A DNA stretch of 5,339 bases, taken from Bacteroidales bacterium (GTDB lineage Bacteria > Bacteroidota > Bacteroidia > Bacteroidales > GCA-2748055). The DNA lies in contig JAGLTY010000167.1 of the NCBI GenBank assembly GCA_023135025.1, forward strand, positions 1 to 5,339. Direction: 5' to 3'. A program made the translations under genes and the position numbers. Within the stretch, counting starts at the first letter, position 1. Every line of letters begins with the position of its first letter. Below the pieces are notes generated by a model. That model made no database searches and was not told the DNA's origin. It saw only the letters and a list, made by a program, of their open reading frames with translations. Of this stretch, positions 1-5,339 are shown in pieces.

Positions 1-2033
1 TTTATCACAAGTACATCGGTCATGATAACAACCGCGATTTTGTGATCCTGAGCCAGGAGGATACCAAAGCCATTGCCAGGATATATAACCAGACATGGTT
101 TCCACAGGTGATGGTCGAAAAACACCAGATGGGATCCACGGGACCCCGTTACTTTGTGCCCCCAAACCATGATCCCATCGCCGAGAATGTTCCGGCCGGG
201 ATATTCCACTGGGGCGGTGTGTTCGGACAGCATATGGCAACCGATATGACCGCTGACGGATTGGCCGGGGTATCGCAGCACTACATTTTTGACGACTACT
301 GGCCAGGTTCTACGGAGACCTGTATATGGAAAAATGTGATCGGTTTCCTCACCGAGGCGGCCAGTGTGCAGACCGCCACCCCCATCTATATTGAACCCAC
401 TGAATTACGCGTTGGAGGGAAGGGGCTTTCCGAATACAAAAAGAGCATCAATATGCTGCTGCCCTGGGAAGGGGGCTGGTGGCGCCTGGGTGATATCGTT
501 CAGTACGAGTTATCATCCACCACCTCCATTATCAAAACTGCTTCGCTCTACAGGGAGGATATCCTCGATTTCAGAAACAGGATGTGCCGGGAGCAGGTGG
601 AGATGGGGAAGAGTAAGGCACCCTATTACTACATTATGCCACAGAAGCAGCACGATGTGGGAGAACTGGTCAACCTGGTGAACCTGATGAAGGAGCATGG
701 TGTGGATGTCTATACCCTGGACGACCAGGTGATTCTGGATGGAAAAGTTTATAAGACAGGAGATGTGGTGATCCCCATGGCCCAGCCATTCAGACCCTTT
801 ATCAAGGAGGTGATGGAGAGCCAGGTGTTTCCCGAGCGGCACTATACTCCCGGTGGGGAGCTGATTAAACCATACGATATCACCAGCTGGTCGCTACCCC
901 TCCATCGCTATGTCACCTCAAATGAAATTGATGTGCGAAGCAAGGAGCTGGAGGAAAATCTTAGCCTGGTTGAGGGTGACTATGATCTGAAAGGGGAGAA
1001 GCAGAAATCCACTGCCATGGTACTTCCGGTTACCTCCAATGAGTCGTACCGAGCTGTTTTCAAGGCTCTGGAGTTGGGGATGAAGGTAGAGAGACTCCTG
1101 GCCGAAACCAAACTGGCCGGGAACACTTTTGGAGCTGGAAGCTTTATTATATACCGGGGATCGAAAAAGGGCGAATGGGACGAACTGATTGAATCGCTTC
1201 CGTTCCAGCCTGGTGAATTGCTCGACAAACGGGCCTTTCCCACCACGCCGGTGGAGCTCCCGAAAATTGCACTGGTGGAGACCTGGTTTCATGATATGGA
1301 TGCAGGGTGGACCCGCTTCCTGTTCGACAGTTACCATATTCCCTACAGTGTGTTGCACCCCGGACAGTTTTCGGAGACCGAACTGGCAGAAACATTTGAT
1401 GTGATTATCTTCCCCGATAATGATAAGGAGATCCTGATGACCGGGAAACGGAAATCGGGGGGATCCTACTACATGGGGAGCTACCATCCCGATTATGTAA
1501 AAGGAATCGGCAAGGAGGGCTTTGAAAAGCTAATGACCTTCAGCAATGAAGGGGGTATTGTGATCGCATGGGGAAGGTCGGTTCGTTTGTTTGAAGGGAT
1601 GCTGAAGATCAAACAGAAAGATTCCGAGGAGGAGTTCAATCTGCCGTTCCGCGATATCTCACCCGACCTCTCCAAAGGAGGGTTGTATATTCCAGGCAGC
1701 CTTGTTAAGGTCAACCTGATTGCAGATCATCCGCTTACTATGGGAATGCCCGGAAGTATAGGGGTCTTCTCAAGGGGGCGGCCGGTATTCACCACCTCTG
1801 TGCCGAAATTTGATATGGATCGCCGTGTGATCGGGACCTATCCGGAAAAAGATCTGTTGCTATCGGGATATGCAGCCGGTGAAGAGAAGATGGGTAACAA
1901 GGCGGCCATGATCTGGATGGAAAAGGGGAAGGGGCAGTATGTGATGTTTGGATTCGGGCCACAGTTCAGGACCTCCACCCAGGCATCCTATAAGCTATTG
2001 TTTAATGCTATTTTGCTTGAGGGGACCGATTGA
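1..2033 (+). CDS. M14 family zinc carboxypeptidase-like protein, 5'-truncated by the window edge
   Basis: This is the C-terminal part of a metallopeptidase of the M14 (carboxypeptidase A-like) type, probably exported and acting on peptides or cell-wall material; the substrate cannot be read from the sequence. The frame is open from position 3, so the GTG at 42 is an internal codon and not the start. Visible M14 hallmarks are HDNNRDF (21-41), whose Asn-Arg pair matches the substrate-carboxylate-binding residues of the family; a His in KHQMGST (His codon 123-125) that fits the third zinc ligand; and a Glu in FLTEA (codon 354-356) that fits the catalytic base. The His-to-Glu spacing of 77 residues is close to the 74 in carboxypeptidase A. 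The HxxE zinc pair and any signal peptide must lie upstream. About 500 further residues follow the catalytic domain. From about 1255 a stretch beginning KIALVETW resembles the glutamine-amidotransferase/ThuA-like fold often found at the C-terminus of large Bacteroidota M14 proteins. The end, GQYVMFGFGPQFR (about 1932-1970), is typical of them. The gene ends in TGA and overlaps the convergent antiporter gene by 26 bp. Confidence 0.85.
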   Translation, partial: YHKYIGHDNNRDFVILSQEDTKAIARIYNQTWFPQVMVEKHQMGSTGPRYFVPPNHDPIAENVPAGIFHWGGVFGQHMATDMTADGLAGVSQHYIFDDYWPGSTETCIWKNVIGFLTEAASVQTATPIYIEPTELRVGGKGLSEYKKSINMLLPWEGGWWRLGDIVQYELSSTTSIIKTASLYREDILDFRNRMCREQVEMGKSKAPYYYIMPQKQHDVGELVNLVNLMKEHGVDVYTLDDQVILDGKVYKTGDVVIPMAQPFRPFIKEVMESQVFPERHYTPGGELIKPYDITSWSLPLHRYVTSNEIDVRSKELEENLSLVEGDYDLKGEKQKSTAMVLPVTSNESYRAVFKALELGMKVERLLAETKLAGNTFGAGSFIIYRGSKKGEWDELIESLPFQPGELLDKRAFPTTPVELPKIALVETWFHDMDAGWTRFLFDSYHIPYSVLHPGQFSETELAETFDVIIFPDNDKEILMTGKRKSGGSYYMGSYHPDYVKGIGKEGFEKLMTFSNEGGIVIAWGRSVRLFEGMLKIKQKDSEEEFNLPFRDISPDLSKGGLYIPGSLVKVNLIADHPLTMGMPGSIGVFSRGRPVFTTSVPKFDMDRRVIGTYPEKDLLLSGYAAGEEKMGNKAAMIWMEKGKGQYVMFGFGPQFRTSTQASYKLLFNAILLEGTD

Positions 2034-3918
2034 TCTCCCTGGCCTCTTCGCGACTTGAGGTGATATCCCAGGAGCAATCGGTATCATATGCCGTATCCTC
2101 CTTCTCGGCACGGAACAGCTCTTCCAGCTCCAGCTCGAATTTTTTGGTCTCAGAGAGGTATTTTTTCTCGTCCTCCCTGTGATGCTGGTGCAGTTCGTAT
2201 AGCACCTTGTGATTGTGCCGGCGGAAGGTCTGCGCCAGCCGGTGGGCACGGTACCGGTTATATCCCAGATGGGTAAGGGCCTGGATGCCCAGGTTGAGAG
2301 AGGACTCAAAGGTGTCACTTTTGAAACCATCCACCTTGCGGTCCAGCAGCTCATAGGTGTGCTCCTGGTTGAGTGAGCGGACCAGGATTTTCAGGTGGGG
2401 GTAGTTTCTCTTGGCCAGGTCGATGATCTTTAGTGATTTCTGGACATCATCCACCGCCACGATCAGCACTTTTGCCTTGCCGGCCCCCGCCGACTCAAGC
2501 AGGTCGGCACGTGTGGCATCGCCATAGTATACCTTGAAACCAAATTTCCTTAGCACCTGGATGTTATTGGGATTGTCGTCCAGGATGGTGGCGCGCATTC
2601 CATTGGCAATCAGGAACCTACCTATCACCACGCCAAACCTTCCAAATCCTGCAATAATCAGGGGGGTCTCCTCTTCCTCGATCTGGTCGTGCTCCCGGAT
2701 GTTCTCTGTTTTAAATACCAGCGGCATGAAAATTTTGTCATTCAACAGCAGCAGCAGCGGTGTGACCGCCATGGAGAGTGCCACTACCAAGAAAAGGATG
2801 GCAGATATGTCATGAGCAACCACCCCGTTTTCAACGCTGAAGGAGACCAGGACAAAGGCAAACTCTCCCCCCTGTGCAAGGGATAGGGCAAAGAGGGTAT
2901 TCTGTCCCCCCCTGAGCTTAAAGAACCGGCCCAGGATAAACAGGATCAGGAACTTGATACCTATCAGGGCAGCCAGCAGAGAGATAATCAGCCCCGGGGT
3001 GGATCCAAGCAGGCTGAAGTCGATACTGGCACCCACGGAGATAAAGAAGAGGCCAAGTAGCAACCCCTTAAATGGTTCAATGTCGGCCTCCAGTTCATGG
3101 CGGTACTCATTGTTTGCCAGTACCACACCGGAGAGGAAGGCTCCCAGTGCAGGAGAGAGTCCGACCAGCTCCATCAGCCCGGCAGTGGAGATTACCAACA
3201 GCAGAGCTGTTGCAGTAAATATCTCCCTCAACCCGGTACGGGCAACGATCCTGAAAAAGTATTTGACCAGGTAGAGTCCCCCCACCACGATAGTAGTAAT
3301 CACGGTCAGCATCAGTGCCACCTGTACCCAACCTGTGATGGCTACCCCTGCGATGTACCTTACATCGGGAGGGTTGCCACTGCTGTCCGTTGCCCCGGCA
3401 ACTGCCAGCAGTGGGATCAGGGCCAGGATTGGCACAACAGCAATATCCTGCAGCAGCAACACTGAGAAGGAGGCCCTCCCGGATGCCTGCTTCATCAACC
3501 CTTTTTCGTTAAGGGTCTGCAATACGATGGCTGTGGAGGAGAGACCCAGTGTGAGACCGATGGCGATGGCAGCCCCTGTGGATTGTCCCAGGGCAAGGGT
3601 CACCCCGCCTATGACCAGCGCAGTGATCAGCAACTGCAATCCGCCCAGTCCAAAAATGGACCTGCGCATTCCCCACAGGAGATCGGGTTTCAGCTCCAGA
3701 CCGATAAGGAAAAGCATCATCACCACTCCGAATTCGGCAAAATGCATCACATCTTCCCCCTCGCTTCCAATATACCCAAGTACAAAGGGGCCAATGATCA
3801 TACCGGCCAGAAGGTATCCCAGTACCGACCCGAAACCGAGCCGTTTGGCCACCGGGACGGAGATGACTGCTGCCAGAAGGTAGACCAGTGCATTCTGGAA
3901 AAAATCCTGTTCATGCAT
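2008..3918 (-). CDS. Kef-type monovalent cation:proton antiporter (CPA2 family) with RCK/TrkA-N domain
   Basis: This is a complete 636-residue inner-membrane transporter, close in length to E. coli KefC (620). It probably moves K+ (or Na+) out of the cell in exchange for protons. Residues 1-400 hold about a dozen hydrophobic segments with CPA2 hallmarks: FLIGLELKPD (70-79), GLSSTAIVLQ (125-134), the ion-binding Gln157-Asp158 in LLLQDIAVVP, and a Lys at 323 in a late helix. Residues 268-284 (ANNEYRHELEADIEPFK) closely match the acidic regulatory loop of KefC that contacts the cytosolic domain. Residues 419-550 form the RCK/TrkA-N Rossmann domain: GFGRFG (424-429), an acidic pair at 447-448 ending the second strand, and YYGDAT (464-469). 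The tail (about 565-636) is charged and His/Glu-rich. ATG at 3918 is the furthest possible start: the second codon upstream is TAG, and the N-terminus aligns with KefC from its first residues. No clear Shine-Dalgarno is seen. No KefF/KefG quinone-reductase partner lies adjacent, so glutathione gating is not shown. An insertion sequence begins only tens of bases upstream. Confidence 0.95.
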   Translation of the reverse strand: MHEQDFFQNALVYLLAAVISVPVAKRLGFGSVLGYLLAGMIIGPFVLGYIGSEGEDVMHFAEFGVVMMLFLIGLELKPDLLWGMRRSIFGLGGLQLLITALVIGGVTLALGQSTGAAIAIGLTLGLSSTAIVLQTLNEKGLMKQASGRASFSVLLLQDIAVVPILALIPLLAVAGATDSSGNPPDVRYIAGVAITGWVQVALMLTVITTIVVGGLYLVKYFFRIVARTGLREIFTATALLLVISTAGLMELVGLSPALGAFLSGVVLANNEYRHELEADIEPFKGLLLGLFFISVGASIDFSLLGSTPGLIISLLAALIGIKFLILFILGRFFKLRGGQNTLFALSLAQGGEFAFVLVSFSVENGVVAHDISAILFLVVALSMAVTPLLLLLNDKIFMPLVFKTENIREHDQIEEEETPLIIAGFGRFGVVIGRFLIANGMRATILDDNPNNIQVLRKFGFKVYYGDATRADLLESAGAGKAKVLIVAVDDVQKSLKIIDLAKRNYPHLKILVRSLNQEHTYELLDRKVDGFKSDTFESSLNLGIQALTHLGYNRYRAHRLAQTFRRHNHKVLYELHQHHREDEKKYLSETKKFELELEELFRAEKEDTAYDTDCSWDITSSREEAREINRSPQAK

Positions 3919-3945
3919 GGGCTAAGAAATTATCAAACTTGTTCG

Positions 3946-3971
3946 AAAAACCACTTCGCTTCAGGGAGTGG
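3946..3971 (-). terminator. Left-end hairpin of the IS, possible tnpA terminator
   Basis: On the plus strand, CCACTTC (3951-3957) can pair with GGAGTGG (3965-3971), counting one T-G wobble, around the loop GCTTCAG; an inner C-G pair would leave one bulged G. This imperfect, bulged hairpin is the form IS200/IS605 transposases bind at the left end. On the minus strand the same arms are followed at once by TTTTT (3950-3946), the layout of an intrinsic terminator placed just after tnpA. The minus-strand stem is weaker because the wobble becomes a C-A mismatch. Terminator-like hairpins at the left end are known for IS200. Both roles are inferred from structure. Confidence 0.5.
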
Positions 3972-3980
3972 ATATAAGGA

Positions 3981-4014
3981 CAAATCTACTGATTTTCGAT
4001 ATACTTTTTAACAA
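3981..4014 (-). promoter_or_regulatory. Possible Bacteroidota-type promoter facing the antiporter gene
   Basis: The minus strand carries TAGATTTG (3988-3981), a full match to the TAnnTTTG -7 box of Bacteroidota, with a TTG (4014-4012) 23 bp upstream that could act as the -33 element. It overlaps the tnpA stop codon and lies about 60 bp before the antiporter ATG. If active it would give the antiporter a promoter inside the insertion sequence, but the transcript would begin just before the left-end hairpin and T run. Such short motifs occur by chance in AT-rich DNA, and the spacing is at the long end of the usual range. Confidence 0.2.
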
Positions 4015-4378
4015 CATCAAGCGGTGCTCCTCCGCAGGATGCGATAAAATAGCTTGGAGACCATAATCCTCCTTTCCAGTAGTATTTCTCCAGTTCGGGG
4101 AACTCCTGTCTGAGAAACCTGGAAGAGACCCCCTTTAGACTATTGACCAGCCTTGATGGTGTGGTATGGGGTAATGGTTCAACAAGGAGGTGTACATGAT
4201 CCTTTTCCCCGTTAGTTTCAACAAGCTTGCAGCCAAAATCACCACACACCCTTTCAAAGTGGTAATGGAGGCGTTCATACATCTTTTCAGTAAAGACCTT
4301 TTTCCTGTATTTGGTTACAAAGACCAAATGCAGGTGAAGTGAATAAACCACGTGTCTTTTAGTGCGTAACTCTTGCAT
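3986..4378 (-). CDS. tnpA: IS200/IS605-family HUH transposase TnpA
   Basis: This is a complete 130-residue Y1 transposase of normal family length (about 130-155). It cuts and rejoins single-stranded DNA at the two ends of the element, forming a 5'-phosphotyrosine intermediate, and acts as a dimer. The sequence shows the HUH motif in DHVHLLVEP (His61 and His63). The candidate nucleophile Tyr126 sits in VVKKYIENQ near the C-terminus, and Gln130 lies four residues later, matching the Tyr-xxx-Gln arrangement in the IS608 enzyme. The N-terminal HVVYSLHLHLVFVTKYR (9-25) is the usual first strand of the family. All recognised catalytic residues are present, so the protein looks potentially active. 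ATG at 4378 is the only reasonable start; an in-frame TAA lies 24 bp upstream with no other ATG between. No clear ribosome binding site is seen, consistent with the weak translation typical of these transposases. The gene is divergent from tnpB, with 31 bp between their start codons. Confidence 0.95.
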   Translation of the reverse strand: MQELRTKRHVVYSLHLHLVFVTKYRKKVFTEKMYERLHYHFERVCGDFGCKLVETNGEKDHVHLLVEPLPHTTPSRLVNSLKGVSSRFLRQEFPELEKYYWKGGLWSPSYFIASCGGAPLDVVKKYIENQ

Positions 4379-4409
4379 ATCATCTATATATTTCGTATAT
4401 TAAGGTATA
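4379..4409. promoter_or_regulatory. Short AT-rich divergent region between tnpA and tnpB
   Basis: These 31 bp must hold the 5' signals of both transposon genes, unless their promoters lie inside each other's coding sequence. An imperfect palindrome is present: ATATA (4386-4390) and TATAT (4396-4400) around TTTCG. Towards tnpB, TATATTTC (4386-4393) is one base from the TAnnTTTG box, and AAGG (4402-4405), four bases before the ATG, is a weak Shine-Dalgarno. No comparable signal is clear for tnpA. Assignment as a promoter is inference from position and base composition. Confidence 0.35.
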
Positions 4410-5339
4410 ATGCCAAAGATACGAAAAGCATACAAATTCAGATTAAAGACCAATAGGGATATTGAGAGCAAACTTGCACGGATTTGTGGTTCGGCCCGCT
4501 TTCTCTGGAACAGATCCCTTGCCATGAACCTGGAGCGGTTGGAGAAGAGGCAACCGATACTCTGGTACAATGAACTGGCTTACTGGCTCACTGTGTGGAA
4601 ACGATCCGAAGAGTATGGTTTTTTAAAGGAGTGTCCTTCACAGGTATTACAGCAAAAACTGAAGGATCTGGAAAAGGCTTTCAGGGATTGCTTTGATAAA
4701 GGTCAGCCCTTGAAGCGAGCCCCGGTGTTTAAGAAGAGAGGATTGAATGATGGTATTCGTTTCCCCCAGGGTTTTAAGATTGATAACCGCAGGATCTTCC
4801 TGCCAAAGATCGGTTGGGTGGGCTTTCATAAGAGCTGTCATATTACTGGAACAATAAAGAATATTACAATTACAAACCGTGGCGGAGACTGGTATGCATC
4901 CATTCAGGTGGAGCAGATGGTTGAGATAGGGCAACATCTTTCTGATTCTGAAATTGGCATAGATGCAGGGATAAAATGCTTTACTGCCCTCTCAAATGGT
5001 GCCATGGTTCAGGGAGTACATAGTTTCCGCAGGCATGAAGAGCGGCTGGCCAGGGAACAGCGCAAGCTGGCAAAAAAAAAGAGAGGATCGAACAACTGGA
5101 AGAAACAGAAAATCAGAATATCAAGGCTTCATCATACGATCGCCAATGTGCGACAAGACTTTCTTCACAAGCTGAGTACCGAAATAAGCAAAAGCCACGC
5201 TAAGGTATATGTAGAGGGATTAAAGATCAGAAACATGAGTGCATCGGCCAGGGGGACCATCAATGAGCCGGGCAAGAACGTAAGAGCCAAGTCTGGATTG
5301 AACAAATCCATCTTGGACCAGGGGTGGTTTGAGTTCAGA
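4410..5339 (+). CDS. tnpB: TnpB RNA-guided nuclease homologue (OrfB of IS605), 3'-truncated by the window edge
   Basis: The frame stays open for 310 codons to the last base, so the gene continues outside. TnpB proteins are usually about 370-410 residues, leaving roughly 60-100 unseen. They are omega-RNA-guided DNA endonucleases related to Cas12 and help keep the element in place after TnpA excises it. The N-terminus MPKIRKAYKFRLKTN and the following region with ARFLWNRSLAMNLE (29-42) are typical of the OrfB N-terminal domain. SQVLQQKLKDLEKAFRDCFD (77-96) and PVFKKRG (105-111) are standard family landmarks. The RuvC-like domain begins at EIGIDAGIKCF (181-191), with Asp185 (codon 4962-4964) as first catalytic residue. 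The second is Glu269 (codon 5214-5216) in VYVEGLKIRNM. These fit Asp191 and Glu278 of ISDra2 TnpB. The third Asp and the CxxC zinc ribbon would lie past 5339 and cannot be checked. ATG at 4410 is fixed by TAA three codons upstream, preceded by a weak AAGG. No frameshift or internal stop is seen. Confidence 0.93.
   Translation, partial: MPKIRKAYKFRLKTNRDIESKLARICGSARFLWNRSLAMNLERLEKRQPILWYNELAYWLTVWKRSEEYGFLKECPSQVLQQKLKDLEKAFRDCFDKGQPLKRAPVFKKRGLNDGIRFPQGFKIDNRRIFLPKIGWVGFHKSCHITGTIKNITITNRGGDWYASIQVEQMVEIGQHLSDSEIGIDAGIKCFTALSNGAMVQGVHSFRRHEERLAREQRKLAKKKRGSNNWKKQKIRISRLHHTIANVRQDFLHKLSTEISKSHAKVYVEGLKIRNMSASARGTINEPGKNVRAKSGLNKSILDQGWFEFR

Larger units (their letters stand above)
3930..5339 (+). 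mobile_element. IS200/IS605-family insertion sequence with divergent tnpA and tnpB, right end outside the window
   Basis: The element is recognised by a Y1 HUH transposase gene next to a divergent tnpB, an organisation known from IS605-type elements. Its left end is placed by inference: tnpA runs towards it, and a subterminal hairpin (3951-3971) lies 14 bp beyond the tnpA stop codon, as expected for the imperfect palindromes TnpA recognises as single-stranded DNA. The exact cleavage point is not visible. In related elements it lies roughly 15-20 nt outside the hairpin, which would put it near 3930-3936; the start given here is approximate. Elements of this family have no terminal inverted repeats and make no target duplication, so the boundary cannot be confirmed from one end. 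The right end, including any omega-RNA and RE hairpin, lies beyond position 5339. To the eye the DNA is more AT-rich than the two host genes. Confidence 0.85.

Noticed and set aside
42..44. GTG as start codon of the peptidase gene
   Set aside because: The same frame is open upstream to the window edge and encodes the conserved HDNNRDF motif immediately before it, so the true start is outside the window.
918..1487. Open frame of 189 codons on the minus strand inside the peptidase gene
   Set aside because: It lies wholly antisense to a well-supported gene, has no recognisable motif and gives a composition typical of a shadow frame.
2019..2040. AGGG/CCCT inverted repeat at the convergent gene ends as a possible bidirectional terminator
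   Set aside because: The stem is only about 4 bp with a long loop and no T run follows on either strand.
2744..2757. CAG-type triplet run resembling a microsatellite
   Set aside because: It encodes a run of leucines in a transmembrane helix of the antiporter, which explains it without any repeat instability.
3335..4011. Two long plus-strand open frames (3335-3883 and 3583-4011) across the antiporter start
   Set aside because: They are antisense to the conserved antiporter N-terminus and show no domain; the second merely runs into the IS left end.
4647..4937. Minus-strand open frame of 96 codons inside tnpB
   Set aside because: It is antisense to well-conserved TnpB sequence and has no support of its own.

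Overview
The window reads as chromosomal DNA of a Gram-negative bacterium, most likely a member of the Bacteroidota. The reasons are a large M14-type peptidase with a long C-terminal extension of the kind common in that phylum, weak or absent Shine-Dalgarno sequences, and a TAnnTTTG-like promoter box. This placement is inference; there is no rRNA or other phylogenetic marker in the window.

Layout. (1) Positions 1-2033, plus strand: the 3' part of a gene for a zinc carboxypeptidase-like (M14) protein. Its reading frame is already open at the first base, and the beginning of the gene lies outside the window. (2) Positions 2008-3918, minus strand: a complete 636-residue Kef-type (CPA2 family) cation/proton antiporter with a C-terminal nucleotide-binding RCK/TrkA-N domain. 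It converges on the peptidase gene and overlaps its end by 26 bp. (3) From about 3930 to beyond the right edge: an IS200/IS605-family insertion sequence. It carries a complete HUH/Y1 transposase TnpA on the minus strand (3986-4378) and, divergently, a TnpB RNA-guided nuclease homologue on the plus strand (4410 to the window end). TnpB is open to the last base, so it has no stop codon here. A hairpin at 3951-3971, followed on the minus strand by a T run, marks the probable left end of the element and may terminate tnpA transcription.

How the parts relate. The peptidase and the antiporter are ordinary host genes with no visible functional link beyond their tail-to-tail arrangement. The insertion sequence appears to have landed within a few tens of bases of the antiporter start codon. 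The antiporter protein looks complete, but its original promoter has probably been moved to the far side of the element. The most interesting part of the window is this junction together with the apparently intact TnpA/TnpB pair. I do not see an undescribed defence or metabolic system here.
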